Source: Welwitschia mirabilis (Eukaryota > Gnetophyta > Gnetopsida > Welwitschiales). From it: a DNA stretch of 53,642 nucleotides. The stretch's first letter is position 1, and each line of letters begins with the position of its first letter. The notes beneath the pieces are model-generated. The model made no database searches, was not told the DNA's origin, and was given only the letters and a program-made list of their open reading frames with translations. Shown piece after piece: positions 34,570-47,062 of this stretch. The stretch covers positions 45,999,428-46,053,069 of the forward strand of contig JBOZIK010000001.1 in the NCBI GenBank assembly GCA_051453625.1, given 5' to 3'. The position numbers were made by a program, and so were the translations under genes.

Positions 34570-35130
34570 CATTGAACTATGTTGCATCATTTCATTTAAT
34601 TAAAGTTGAACTCAAAAGTGGAGAATTTAAATAACTTCCTAGCAAAAATTACTTTCCTCCTTATCCAATTCATCAAAATCTACTAGTAATAGATTATCTC
34701 CTTCAACTAGACCTTCTGATCCAATAATTATTTCTTTAAATAATAAAATGAGTACTTCAACTAGCCCAAGTGCCTCCCTAAAAGACTTATTGATAAATCA
34801 TAAAAAGAAGGCTAATAACCCCTTTCTTTTCTTAGTTGAAGAGGAATTAGAAATTTGAAATCTTTCTACATATCATACCTTTTATCCTCATGATAATGAA
34901 GACTCCTATAGTCATTTTATTAAAATAGGATAGATTTGTGAAAACAACTAGAAAAGATGTAACATAGGACATTTTTAAAAGTATGCCCAAGCATTATCAA
35001 AGACAAACCAAAAGTATGGTTTTTTTATTTACCCAACCATGATATTTACAATTATAATGGAATGATCACAACATTTTTTGAATAATACTTACCTAGTACT
35101 AATTAAAACGAAGAAGACTATTTACTCTAT
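34570..35130 (+). pseudogene. Decayed plus-strand ORF, family not recognised
   Basis: One frame stays coding-like for about 180 codons with few stops. It has a Ser/Thr-rich start (SLSNSSKSTSNRLSPSTRPS, 34662-34721), then MSTSTSPSASLKDLLINHKK, FLFLVEEELEI, STYHTFYPHDNEDSYSHFIK and ALSKTNQKYGFFIYPTMIFT (about 34990-35050). The stops look like CAA/CAG or TGG decays. It ends in low-complexity sequence. I do not recognise a domain; a retroelement gag-like protein is a guess. Confidence 0.35.
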
Positions 35131-35680
35131 GAGCAATTAGTAGCTTCATCTTAATAAAACTAACTTTATTTAAGTCTTATCAACTTTTCATGTTAAATAA
35201 TAGGTAACTACTACTAGTCAACATTTTGTTTGCTAACTTTTCTTAACTTTCTACTAACTTTCCACTAAAATGTTTCTTAAAAATCCTTCAAACTTCTCCA
35301 TTTTTTTGTATTTATTATGGAATGTAAATCTAATTAATATGTTTTTTATTACTTTATATGAAAAATAAATTATACATGTTATGAATTTATGGTATTCTAA
35401 CATGTTATATATTACATTGATTTATACTAATTTATTAAGAAATATTTATATAACATGGTTTTTGAGGTGATTGTAAATCTTATTTTAGATAAGAAATCAT
35501 GGTACCTTTCAAGCAAAAAAAAACATTAATTATTTAGTTTACATACATTTATCATTTAATAAAAGAATTTATACTAAATTCCTAAATCTAATTCAAGTCT
35601 TTATAGTAGTTTATGAAAAAGGACTAGTAAATCTAGTTGAAGTTGCATTGTAACTGGAAAAAAACAATTGGGAGGAGAGA

Positions 35681-35697
35681 GGGGTGGGGTGGGGTGG
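35681..35697 (+). repeat. G-rich (GGGGT)n tract
   Basis: GGGGTGGGGTGGGGTGG, an isolated G-rich run in otherwise AT-rich DNA, with a GGGAGGAGAGA lead-in. It could fold as a G-quadruplex. No PPT-LTR junction is visible next to it. Confidence 0.7.
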
Positions 35698-35699
35698 CT

Positions 35700-38600
35700 A
35701 GATCTACATTATATATTCAAATTGTAAATTTTTTCTTTGATCGTATTTAAAAATTAACTTTTTACATTATTCCTATAGTTTCATTAAAATCATTTAATTT
35801 TGTTTGTATTACTATACTCTCATTTGTATCTTTTAGTGAAATATTAAATCTAGTTAAAGATTTTTAGATAAAACACTCTTGTATTTATCTTATATTTATG
35901 TTATAATTCTTTTAAAATTTTGTAATGTTGGAAAAATGACCCAAAAAGAAATAATTCCACATCTTTTAATCATATTGTTCTAGTGTTTAATGCATTTTAA
36001 TGATGTTTATAATTACTAAAGTTATGTTATACTTGAAAGAGATAGCTCCTAATTTTATTTCATTATTGAATATTTGTGTCAATGTTTTATTAATAATCTT
36101 TCATTCACTCATAATTTTTAGTTTTAAGATTGTCAACTTTTTAGATTTGCAAACTTTTTAACTATTGCTGACTAGCCTAATAGTTAAGGAAAAAAGTAAG
36201 TGAATTGAAATAGAATAATGAGGAATATTATTGTATAGCTTTTGAATAATTCATAGGCTATGTTATGTAAAATACAAGCAAAAACTTATAATCATACTAA
36301 CTTATAAGCTACTTTTTTGAAGAAAGTAACCCTTACACTAAATAAATGGTTCATTTTGCAAGTGTGAAAACCATATTGGATAAAGATCCCTAATCACTAA
36401 GGAAAAGTAAAGAAAATTCAAGAAATAAAAAAGACATGACAAATAGCTAAAACCCAAAACCATATTTATGAGAGATTTAATGAAAGAACTCAAATCTATT
36501 GAACGCCCTCAAAAAATAGTTTTCAGTCAAGAAGAAACATACTTAATTAAATATTTTAATTCAATAATGAGATAATTTTCTTGAAATGAATTAAAAAAGT
36601 CTAAAAATAAAGTTAAAAAAAGCATGACTTGGAGCTTCATACCACTTTTGTGAGGATGACAATTATAAAGCTAAACAATGTTCAAGTTTTGCCACTTGTA
36701 AAGATCTCACTTTTGAATAAGTCTACATCTTTAATTTACAATCTAATGCACAAGCTTAAAGAGACACTTGGATAGCATTTAATTCTTGGTTTTGAATTTT
36801 GGCAATAATGCCCTAAGATTTCCTTATAATAACTTAAATTCTTATTATTTAAGGGGTAATACTAATGAAAATTAGAAGCAAGATATATTTAAATCAATTT
36901 TAGATGATCTTGTAAAACAAACATAAGAAACAAATAAAAAAATAAAGAAAATATTAGAAATCTTGTAATAAATAATTCTGGGTGATCAATAGAAATGACA
37001 AACAATTCCCTCATAGCCTTATGCTAATAAAAATAATGTAAGGGATTATAAGGTAGTGATATAAAGGGAGATAAATAGTAATCCTAAAATTCCAATTAAT
37101 TTAGATGAGGAAAAGAGTAAACATGACAATGAAGAAGTGACTTCAACCAACTTTTTTAACATCTTACAATACTAGGAATAGCCAAATCAATAAAGAATCA
37201 AACCCTTGAATGAAGCATTTAAAGTTAACTTTAGTATACGATGAATACCTAAGGGAAATAATAAAGGAAATTAATATTAATCTACTTCTTTAAAAAATCT
37301 TCATGATAGTCCCAATGTCATTCTCGCATAGTTATAGATAAGAAGAACTATTAATAAATCAAGCACAACGATAATAAGTATAAGAGAGTGAAACTTTATA
37401 AGAGATTTAGGAATAGGACATAGCATTCAAATTAGCATAATAACTTTATGAAAAAGCATAAGTACTAAAGTAAATTTGCATATCTATTACTCCAAGTTAA
37501 TCATAGTGACATAATCTCATTGAACGTAGACATAAGGCTCATATAGTTTTAGTTCAAACACAATAGTATAATATCATCTATTATAGACATGAGGGTAATA
37601 TATTCAAGCCACCTAGTCTTCATAGTAAGAATAAAAAGTAATGGTTTTCCAAAATCCATCAAATAAACATTCATGTTATATAAGATAGAATAAAAAAGAG
37701 AATCACCAGAAAGATCTTAAAGTAATAACATGCCTTAGCCAATCCTAAGAATTACAAGTATGATATTCATCAAAACTTGATATTAAAGTAATGCATCAAG
37801 AACATGTAATACTGTACTATTAGAAAATTAAATACATGTAATCTATGAAAGTATTTATGGTAAACCAAAACATATCATGCTAGCTTAATAGTTAGTCCAT
37901 CCTTATGGAAGTCTTATAAAAAACTCATGACTAAAGGTCTAATTTCTTGTACAATATGACAATGATATGATGTCCTTCAAGTGAAGTAAGGTAGGGTATT
38001 TATATATCATAATTAGGGTTTCAAATCCCTAATGAAACTAATTTTTAGAATGCCCAAGTGTATGAGGTCATTCTTTAGTCATGGAATCAAATTAAGGGGC
38101 TCTTTATTGGAAATATTCCTTATTCATCTTCTATTTTTGGAAATTCTTAGAATGGATTACTTACATTGAGAAACCCTAAGAACATAAATATGAATTAATT
38201 TTGATCATAGTAACACAATTATTACCACTCTAGAACCAATAATGCCATTAATAATGCTTGGCATACCTCCATCTTCTACCCAAAAAACTCCAGATGATCT
38301 AAATATCCTATAAAATAATAGTTTTAAGATAGATTATTAGTAAAATTAGATTTCCATGGCCTTAATTATAATAAATACGAAAAATCATCATGATGATTAA
38401 TTAAGCATGATAATAAGGTATAAATTCCTTAACATAAATGTTAATTTTTGCATGTTATCATACCCTCTAACCAACATTTTACTAGTTTCTTAACATAAAT
38501 TTATATTAGATTGTTTAATATGAAAAAATTGCAAATTGAAGTAATCAAATATGAATAGATGAAGGGATTAAAATAATTGGTTAATGTAATCTAAAATTAC

Positions 38601-39330
38601 ACTTAAGCAAAAGGATAAATAATGAAAGGTAGGTATTTAATTGAAATGTCACTCCCTTCAACTAAAGTTGAACTTTGATCTCAAAGTTTGAAAGATATAA
38701 AAATTGAATGCAAACACAATGAGGAATAAGTGATGCATGTGCGGATGTAGTTTATAATGACCTAGAAAGAAAAATTAGTACAAAATAAAATGTGCAATAC
38801 ATAACTAAACTAGAAAATATGAGACACAAACTAATGTAAAAGAAAAGACTAAAAATAAAAATTACTCTTTAATTATAATGACTTAAATATTTTGAATCTG
38901 AGAAGTATGCTATACAAATGATTAAGAAATTACTTAAAAAAATGAAATGTGATGTCTTAAAAATGACAAAATGGATGATGAATATGTATTAGTTATTTTT
39001 TGTGAGTTATTGATAAAGACTCAAAATACTAGAAAAACTAGAAATGAACTATAGAGTGTCTCAATCAAATGTAGTTTAACTTATACAAAATAAGTTATGG
39101 AACTAGTTAGGAAAGTCAATAATGTATGCTCTATCAAGAGTTATGTCTTAAATATTATGTTTCAAAGCCTTAAAACCAAACTAAAACATTTGCAACTATG
39201 TGTTAATTTAAAATAAAAATCAAATTAACAGATTTATATTTGACTTCTCATTAAGTTAAGAAATAACTACAATAAGAAAAAAATGCAATTATAATATAGC
39301 TATAAAGACTAAAAAATTATAAGTAGATAA
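35700..39330. other. Eroded DNA, no gene recognised
   Basis: No convincing protein motif. A short plus-strand stretch at 36630-36710 reads HFCEDDNYKAKQCSSF, which has a faint zinc-knuckle look but lacks the full CCHC spacing. The 37960-38160 part (TAATTAGGGTTTCAAATCCC, and 12-base related text near 38170) is LTR-like in composition without definable ends. Confidence 0.4.
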
Positions 39331-39331
39331 G

Positions 39332-39404
39332 GGTGTGTGAGTGAGTGAGTGAGTGTGTGAGAGAGAGAGAGAGAGTGTGTGTGTGTGTGTGTGTGTGAGT
39401 GTGT

Positions 39405-39458
<54 letters not shown>

Positions 39459-39596
39459 AATAGAAAAAGAAAANNNNNNNNNNNNNNNNNNNNNNNNNNN
39501 NNNNNNNNNNNNNNNNNNNNNNNNNNNNNNNNNNNNNNNNNNNNNNNNNNNNNNNNNNNNNNNNNNNNNNNNNAAGAGAGAAAGAGAGAGAGAGAT
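39332..39596. repeat. Compound (GT)n(GA)n microsatellite with embedded gap
   Basis: GTGA and GTGT repeats (39332-39402) pass into a long GA run (39403-39453), then a 100-N gap (39474-39573), then more GAGA. The predicted ORFs through it (Arg-Glu or Leu-Ser repeats) are repeat translations only. The gap probably reflects failure to assemble the repeat. Confidence 0.95.
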
Positions 39597-39799
39597 TCAA
39601 CTCATGGATATTTTATGAGAAATTAATCTTTTATACTTTTGATCTATCTCTTCTTGCTTCTTTCATATCTCCTTTTGCTTTTGACAATCTTTTTCATTGT
39701 TTCTCATAGCGTATTATCTAATCTTTTAACATTTAAGGACTTCCTTCAAAAAGGTATCACTTGAAGTAGTGGAGAAATAACAAGGATTAGTGAAAGAAG

Positions 39800-40398
39800 G
39801 AATGAAAAAAGGTTGGAAAAGAGGGAGTATGAAAGGATTCACAAATAGAAGATTTTCTCTTTATTCTTGTGATGGGTGCAGAGAAGGGAGAGGAAGGAGG
39901 TTGAGGAGGAGAAGAAGTTCTATAAAAATTTTCTTCTTCTTCTTAGATCTCTTGAAGGCTACTTGGAATCCAATATTGATTCTAATGCTTGCNNNNNNNN
40001 NNNNNNNNNNNNNNNNNNNNNNNNNNNNNNNNNNNNNNNNNNNNNNNNNNNNNNNNNNNNNNNNNNNNNNNNNNNNNNNNNNNNNNNNNNNNNNNNNNNN
40101 NNNNNNNNNNNNNNNTACTATTATGGCCATGTTATTTTCTATATTGGTAAAAAGGCATTTAGCTATGTCAAAGGGCTTACTATTCTAGATGATCCTAATC
40201 ATACCAAGATTACTATTATATGCATCAGTTATATATGATATGAGTAAACATTTTGAATGATAAATTTAAAAAGTACTAGGTGATTCTTATAAAGGTATTT
40301 GCAAGGTAAGACTCCTTTCTATTTGGTGCATGTTAAACATTCAGTGTAACACAATACTAACCAAGGGAATTGGTAAGCATATGAGATAAATTATCATG
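39800..40398 (-). pseudogene. Left half of a retroelement-split ORF
   Basis: On the minus strand, joining across the nested element with one GTGTT copy removed keeps the frame from the right half (48347-48619). It reads HHDNLSHMLTNSLG, then APNRKESYLANTFIRI (about 40270-40320), FLNLSFKMFTHIIYN and, after a shift, NSKPFDIAKCLFTNIENNMA (about 40170-40125). Beyond the 123-N gap an Arg/Ser-rich piece near 39960-39860 (RDLRRRRKF, NFFSSSTSFLSLL) may be its end. Four to six in-frame stops are present. The layout is reminiscent of the transposon-protein ORFs carried by Athila/Tat elements, but no family is certain. Confidence 0.4.
39993..40115. other. Assembly gap, 123 N
   Basis: An N-run of estimated rather than placeholder length, inside the split ORF. 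Confidence 0.95.
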
Positions 40399-40403
40399 GT
40401 GTT
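40399..40403. repeat. Target-site duplication GTGTT, left copy
   Basis: GTGTT immediately before the LTR start at 40404; identical to 48347-48351 on the other side of the element. Confidence 0.8.
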
Positions 40404-40439
40404 TGTTGCGGTGGGTATTTTTGCAATCTTTATGTTTCA

Positions 40440-40590
40440 NNNNNNNNNNNNNNNNNNNNNNNNNNNNNNNNNNNNNNNNNNNNNNNNNNNNNNNNNNNNN
40501 NNNNNNNNNNNNNNNNNNNNNNNNNNNNNNNNNNNNNNNNNNNNNNNNNNNNNNNNNNNNNNNNNNNNNNNNNNNNNNNNNNNNNNNNNN
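40440..40590. other. Assembly gap, 151 N
   Basis: N-run inside the 3' LTR. The equivalent stretch of the 5' LTR (about 47120-47235) contains a TA microsatellite, the likely cause. Confidence 0.95.
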
Positions 40591-41341
40591 GCAAGAGAAG
40601 ATAGAAAATTAATTTCCAAAGAAATACTATATCCTCACTTAAGAATCAATGTAAGGAAATAAATATGCAAGGCAATGCAAATGCAACTAAACCTAAATGA
40701 ACACCTATTTGAGTATCAAATTGATGTGTCAAGAAGATTGACCCTGTACAACCTAGATTAGTCAGGGAGACTATTACCGACTAAGATTAACTTAGGCTAT
40801 TAAGTGAGTCAAATAACTGTGATGCATAAATTATTATAAACTACTTTTGTCAACCTTAATAAAGGTTATCATTAAGACCTATATTGCTAATAAAACTATT
40901 ACTAAATTAAGAACAACCTAAATCATAAGAGAAATATAACAAAATTAAAATCACAAAAGAAAACAAATTTTATATTAGTGATTAAACTAGCATCTGGATT
41001 ACAAAGCAGCCACATCTTAATGGAGGATGCTCAGGCCAATACCAAGGAACACGTCTCTGTACAACTCACAAGATGGATCTCTTACCCTTAAATCTCCTAT
41101 CACGAGAATGTTTGATGTCAATGAAGATGGATAGGAGAGTCAAAGAAGGGTCTTATTTATAAGGCAAAGAAGTTGAAACTGTCACTCAAAATGCACTTAA
41201 AAAACATGCTCAAATCATAGAAAGAAATGGATGAAAGGAATGAAAGTTGGCTGGCCATTTTAGGTGTCATTCTAACTGTCATGGAGATGACCAAATGGAT
41301 GATGGTTCATACATTATGATTTGTCATCCTTCATGTCATGG

Positions 41342-41351
41342 NNNNNNNNNN
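41342..41351. other. Assembly gap, 10 N
   Basis: Short N-run. Alignment with 47980-48045 indicates about 70 bases are missing here. Confidence 0.9.
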
Positions 41352-41659
41352 TCTAATCAACATCCTATTTTGGCATGTGTGGGGTCATTGTCCTGTCTAT
41401 CATGGGGACATCAGTGGGAATGACAATCCTCCTTATCTTTTTAATTCAAGAGAAATTAGCTATAGCATTAGCGATCTTCTTTCAAAGTAGTGAACATAAA
41501 AAAGTGCCTAAAATGCCTCTGAATATGCTAAGAATTGCATGTTTTTGTGATCATTCATCAATTCTTCATAATCCTCATAACTGCATCTAAACTTGTATAA
41601 ATGTCCTACAAAATAGCTCATTACACTCCATTAAATACATATAATTTGGCATTACATCA

Positions 41660-41670
41660 TAGCCCCCAAC
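41660..41670 (-). promoter_or_regulatory. Polypurine tract of the nested element
   Basis: Minus strand GTTGGGGGCTA directly before the LTR start TGATGTAATGCC. Its position against the 3' LTR fixes the element orientation. Confidence 0.8.
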
Positions 41671-43260
41671 TTAACCTTCATTATTTCTTGATAAAAACCA
41701 AGTGAACAACTATAATTATGAGCCAAATTATCTTTTAAAAAATCAATTTGGAAATTATAAAATAGGCTCATAAATAATTTTAAATACATCACCTAGAAAA
41801 ATAACATGTAATGCGTCATGTGTATGGAGTGAAAATTTCAAAAATTATATCTCATGAAAGCTCTAGTGTAGAAATTATAAAAAATAAGTCTTGAAAATGA
41901 GTCCTAACCCCTCCAAAGAAAAATAATACATCTCGTATTAGCTAATGAAGCAAAGAAATCAAATGAATCCAATATGTCAAAATGATAAGGTGGACAATGG
42001 ATATTTTTGAAAGTTTAACATTTGAGAAATTGAGTACAAAGCTAATTGTTAGATTTAAAAAATAGATATATATGAAGTATTCTAACAAGCATGAAAAAAG
42101 TAGATAACGAAAATGTGCTAGTTAGGATGAAGAATATTTTGTGACTGCCCAACAAATGTGCCTTCATAAAAATTATTATAAACATTGTTTAGAACTACAA
42201 AAAGAATAAAAATAAATAACACAAAATTTGCAAAGAAACTCATCTAATCAAGAAATTAACTCTTTATTAAAAACTAGGCAAGAAAATAATTATATGTTAA
42301 GGTCCTAATATGCTAAAAAAAACTAAAATGACTTTAAAATACCTAATTAAACAACAAAATAAAACAAAAATAATGGACATAAGGAATATAAAGAAGATAA
42401 CCTACCTACCCTAAATTTTTAACCTAGTAGGCTATCATGGAAGAAATCAAAACATCACTTGATTGAAATGCATGACTAAATGTATAAATATATAAAATTC
42501 CATTTGATAAGATAGTGGTTATGATGATGCTAAAAATCAAATTACTTAAATAATAAGTGATAAGATTAAAGAGTTGCTCAAAAATAAACTCACCTACTTA
42601 CACCTCAAAACAAACACATGAATCCTTAGAAATGAAATGATCATGTGGAAAGACTAGGAACATCACTGATCTCATAGCCTCTAAGTTCTTTTATTATTTT
42701 ATTATCTAACTATCCATGATAAGAGGAGTGAAAACACAATTAGAGAAGTAATGACCTATGAAGCATGATGAACTGACCTCCTAGTGGAGTTCCCATAGCT
42801 ACCATATTACACTGCCAAAGGCCCCTCTTGAGAAAATTTGCCCCAGTGTACTTATGGTAGGATATCATGGTGATCATGTTTTTGAGCTATATAAAACATC
42901 ATGATCTTATTTCACTTACTCTCTCTTTTTTCCCCTTCCTTTTATAAAAGAAAAATTCCACATGATCAAATACTCTAAAAGATGAAGGCAAAGTAATAAG
43001 ATAAAAGACAGAAAAAAACATCCTTAAACAATCTAAGACCTTCTCATCATTAAGAAAAACATTAGAAATAAAGAATATTCCTTTAAGACAAAGTTTATAG
43101 ATATGTGAATGTCTTAAGATTGGGTGAATCTAATCTTATCACTACAAAATGTCCAAGTACAAAGACTTGTCATGGAAATAAAATAAATATGTAAGTCATG
43201 TTTGAAATATGATCAAGTAATATCATAATGGCCTCCAAAGGAATAATCTAAGAGAAAATT
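41671..43260 (-). other. Internal 3' region of the nested element, noncoding
   Basis: Lies between the integrase C-terminus and the polypurine tract. AT-rich without a recognisable ORF. Athila/Tat elements often have a long region, or an extra ORF, at this place, but none can be read here. Confidence 0.5.
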
Positions 43261-43269
43261 CAAATAATG

Positions 43270-43480
43270 ATAGGGAAGAAGCTCTCTTCATTGAGGGGAA
43301 CCTCCAAGGGTAGTGCTTCTATCATGTTTATATCAAAAGGTTGCTCGTATGTTTTTAACCTTTGCCCATTAACTTTTTGAATTTCTTTATTGATTAAATC
43401 AAAAATCTGAACATAGCCACTAGAATGTACTTCCTTAAAGATAAGGGTCCCATCATTTTGAGATTAATTTTTTGCTTAAA
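43270..43480 (-). pseudogene. Gypsy integrase C-terminal fragment
   Basis: The minus strand reads INKEIQKVNGQRLKTYEQPF (VNGQRLK at 43374-43355), then IEALPLEVPL. The VNGQRLKPY motif is the hallmark of the C-terminal end of plant gypsy integrases, where the SH3-like domain closes (..GPF.V..V...G.V.I......F.VNGQRLK.Y). The preceding WDGP-like part near 43460 is shifted in frame. This is the only unmistakable pol piece left in the nested element. Confidence 0.8.
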
Positions 43481-43499
43481 AAAAAAACCAAAGATAAAA

Positions 43500-44380
43500 G
43501 CACAACAACCATAAAATAAAAATCAAATACCAAAGCCAAAAAAGAAAAAAATTTAATTTTATTCAAATGCTAAAATCTATTCAACAATTTTATTGAAAAG
43601 AAAGAAAGTTTATTCAAAGGTTGTGGTCTTAGGATATTACAGTCTTTTAGTGAAATAGTAACCAAACCAAATATTCACCAATTGATAAAACATAAAAGTT
43701 ATACAATCAATTTTTAGTAAAATTAATTGGAGGAATAGAGAGTAGAAAGATAAAACTTTGATAGCACAAAGTTTAGAATTCAAATAAGAGATAAAGATGT
43801 GATAAATTTCATTAAAAAATAATCTCTTATAAAGAAATTATGAATCATGAGTATCATTATAAAATTCATGCAAGGAGGTACTCAAAGAAAGTATCAAAGA
43901 AGATTTTAAGGGCTCTTTAAAATGTTTGGTAAGATTAAGAAGTTTTCTATTATTTAATTCAAGATATGGATTTTCATTAAAGATATGAGACTATTTCCAA
44001 TTATGTAACTACATGACATTTTATCTCCACAAGATTTAGTAGTAATACAAGATAAAAAATTCATATAACTCAGGGAAAAATAATCTCTTATCAAACTTGT
44101 GATATAAAAGATTTGGAACATAAATTGCATTTAAAGCTTGATATTGAATATGAGAGACATTACTAGTATAATTTGGAACCTAAGGCCTTGAAATAAACTT
44201 AATAGGTTGAGTGATTAAGATAGGTTTAACATATCTAAGAATCTCCTTAACATTAATTCTAAGCATGAATTTGGATCAAGAAGATAAGGTTTACCCTAAT
44301 TTAGAGTTCCAATACATTTCAAATCTTGTTTTTGAAAAGGGTAATCATTAAAAGCACAAGGTAGAGTTAACTTTGCAAAA
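43500..44380 (-). pseudogene. Coding-like spacer of the nested element, unrecognised
   Basis: The minus strand holds scattered coding-like pieces such as LPCAFNDYPFQKQDLKC, GKPYLLDPNSCLELMLRRFL and LLSLFQGLRFQIILV (44150-44350) in changing frames with stops. They do not match reverse transcriptase or RNase H landmarks. With the pieces at 44380-44810 they could be a PR-to-RT spacer similar to that at 49980-50760. Confidence 0.35.
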
Positions 44381-46110
44381 GAGAAAAAGATGTTACTTTT
44401 TGTAGCACATGAAGTTTTAAAAGGAAAATATTGAGAGATTTTTGAAGTACACTCCTCAGATTATGTGTTTCATTAATTTCAAGAACAGGGATGTGATTTG
44501 AAAAAAAATGTCCAAAAGGAATAAAGGAAGAAAGGTTATCATTTTTAAGATTACAAGATAATGTAGAAGTAGAAGTAGAATGAGGGATGTCATTTGAGGT
44601 TTTATATCGAAGCACAAGTGAAAGAGATGGAAAAACATGTAGAGACTCTTTGAGTTGGTTTTTTTTTCATTAAAAGGTATAAGTCTATTATCCATTAAGT
44701 TTATTTGATTTTCCATTGATTTTTCTTTATTCCTCTCCTTATCATTATTGACTTCTTCATCACTTAGTTGGACACTCTCTTTACTTTCTCCATTATGTTT
44801 TTTGATCATATCTCCATCTTATTAATTATCTTTATTAATATCATTAACTATTTCTTGCTCTTCTTTATTATTGTTTTGTTGAGGATTATTTTTCTTTTCT
44901 AAGTTGGTGGATTCGTGAAAAATATCATTAAAAAGATTATAGAAAAAAAGTTCTCAATGTCTGCATTATGTAATGGAAGATTTTTTGATATTTCTTGAAT
45001 TAACTCTTTTTTCTCTTTGTTGAATAACTTTATTAATTCTAAACTGTAATCCTCATTTTTAGTTCTTAAATTACTATTACTGACCATTGTTTGAGACTGT
45101 TATTTGGATGATAGGAGTGGATGACTCCCTTTATAATGTAAATTCTTCATTGATTTTGTTTCATTATTTAAATTCTCCCTTAATCTCATATATTAAACTT
45201 ATTTTAAAGGTTGAAATTCTTCATCCTTATTACAAAGTAAGTAAAAAATAGACACATGATCTAACATTTCAATATCATCATTATCTTCTTCTTCATCATT
45301 CTCATCATCTTGTTGCACGTTATTATTTTTTAATTCATTAGATTCATTAGGAAGAAGAGATGCAATCATTATGTCTATCATGGATTAAAGAATTTTTAAA
45401 TTTTTCATAAGTGAGTTCTTCATCTGGATTTTTTAATATTAAATAAATTCCAAAGATATAATCTAATACCTTAATATCATCATCTAATAAATGGTCATCC
45501 TCATCCCTATTGGCAAAATATTGAGTTGAGTTATTATTGTCTTCCCTTTGCGCATCTCCTAATAAGTAGGATGTTGAACTTTGACTTGAAATATTTTATT
45601 TTTTTAAAAGAAAGAATCATTATCATTTGTTCCTAATTTCTCCTCATTTTCCTCAAGATAGGATGAAATAAGATAGGTTTGAGGATGTTTTATTATAAGA
45701 AAACCTTAATTTTGTAATAGTATTTGTTATAAGTTTTAATCAAATTTTCTAGTTTGTTGTTAAAATTTTTTAGGATTTTGTTGGAATTTTCTAGTCTTTT
45801 ATTCATTTTATCAATCATTCCTTTCATTGGATCATTTTCCTCTTCATATTAGTTAATGTGATATCGTTCTTCTTCATAGTAATTAATGGGAGATAGATAG
45901 GATTGATAAAAATTATTGTAAGAAGTTTGTCTAAATGAGGTGGAGTCCCTAAAATATGAAAAATTCTAATTGTCATTTCTATATAGGACTTGAAAAGAAG
46001 ATGGGAAAAAATAAGATGGTTGAAATGAGGAAGGGGTCCAATTCCTATTTTCAACATTATTTTATATTGTTCTTTCTCTTTTTGCAAAAATTTATCCAAG
46101 GGTTTTCTTA
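44380..46110 (-). pseudogene. Acidic gag/spacer ORF of the nested element
   Basis: Open minus-strand pieces occur at 44367-44615, 44456-44809, 44899-45087, 45199-45381 and about 45400-46099. Readable blocks are MKGMIDKMNKRLENSNKI (45810-45760), IKVLDYIFGIYL and NPDEELTYEKF (45480-45400), QQDDENDEEEDNDDIEML (45310-45260), and SDEEVNNDKERNKEKSMEN (44770-44710). The composition is strongly Asp/Glu/Asn/Lys-rich, with a coiled-coil-like segment at the N-terminal end. It occupies the gag position, just after the primer site, but no retrotrans_gag core or CCHC knuckle could be recognised. Confidence 0.4.
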
Positions 46111-46192
46111 CTATTGTCCTTTGAAATTTTTAAGTTTCTTCTCCTTTTAGTAAGAATCTCCCCAAGGGTCCTTTCATGTCTAGTCATTGAAG

Positions 46193-46202
46193 NNNNNNNN
46201 NN
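46193..46202. other. Assembly gap, 10 N
   Basis: Short N-run in the gag region of the nested element. Confidence 0.9.
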
Positions 46203-47062
46203 AGAATCTAATTCAAGATGAAGATAAGTACATAGTAAAGGTTGAGTTCTACTTTCTTTGATGTTTTATCAAAATTGTCTAAATTCTTAACACTCACAAG
46301 ATGTGTAATGGCTATTATTATCTTCTAAAAATTTTCTTTCAAGGAATTAGGTTCAAGGAGGAAAAAAAAACTTGGAAGAGATATTATATGCACCTAGAGA
46401 TTATGTTCTCGATTCTATTTTGAAATTAACTAATCCTTCTCTGATACTTTCTTCTATTAGTAGCCTTTCTCTCTAGTATTTCTTTTCTGGATCGACCATA
46501 TCATAGCATCATTCAAATAGAAAAGAATAGAAAATAAAATAAAAAATAATCATTCTTCTAGTTGTGGGGATGATAGAGAGGATGCTGAATACAGAAACCA
46601 AAAACAAAAATTAGAAATTTAGTAGAAAGCCAAAAGCCAAAAATAGACATAAAGACTGTCATCCTTCTAGTCATGTGGATGATACAGGGGATAATGAAAA
46701 CTAATTATTACTATACTAAATAATCTAAAAATAAAAAGCCAAAAATAAAATTAGATCCATCATCTACCTTATCGTGGGAATGATGAAGAAGATGATAGTT
46801 ATTTAACTAATGAAATAAAAACCAAAAGAAAGATTTACAAACAAAAAGTAAATAGAAATAAATATATGTTATTGTTCTGAATGTCATGAGGATAAAAGAG
46901 GGAATGATAGATTATTATTAAAAAAATGGAAAAAGTAAAAAATTACAAACTAAAAACCTATAATTTCTAAATAAAAATATAACATCGCTATGACCAAATA
47001 TTTGAATCAAAATCTGATTTACTCACTTGAGTGATGATAATCCTCATGCTCCATAGTAGCCT
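46203..47062 (-). other. 5' leader of the nested element, repetitive
   Basis: Contains four imperfect repeats of a GTCATCCTTCTAGTCATGTG / GATGATAGAGAGGATG type block at about 46550, 46665, 46765 and 46880, spaced roughly 100-115 bases. No ORF. It would be the untranslated leader between primer site and gag. Confidence 0.5.

Larger units (their letters stand above)
40404..41659 (-). mobile_element. 3' LTR of the nested gypsy element (subfamily B)
   Basis: Begins TGTTGCGGTGGGTATTTTTG and ends GGCATTACATCA. Its sequence follows the right LTR in order, sharing AATCAATGTAAGGAAATAAA, ACGTCTCT..AACTCACAAGA and TGCCTCTGAATATGCTAAGA. A 151-N gap (40440-40590) replaces the segment that in the right LTR holds a (TA)n run, and a 10-N gap (41342-41351) hides about 70 bases present in the other copy. 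The 41375-41590 plus ORF is LTR read-through. Confidence 0.9.

Noticed and set aside
35681-35697. Telomere-like (GGGGT)n array
   Set aside because: Only three units and not the plant TTTAGGG repeat.
36630-36710. Possible zinc knuckle (HFCEDDNYKAKQCSSF)
   Set aside because: Spacing does not give a full CCHC and no gag or LINE ORF1 motif flanks it.
39289-39626. Arg-Glu and Leu-Ser repeat ORFs
   Set aside because: Translations of a GA/GT microsatellite and an N gap.
41375-41590. 71-residue hydrophobic plus-strand ORF
   Set aside because: Lies within the subfamily B LTR and is broken in the other LTR copy.
46550-46900. CRISPR-like periodic blocks
   Set aside because: Plant nuclear context, imperfect palindromic repeats in a retroelement leader and no cas genes; ordinary retroelement repeats explain them.
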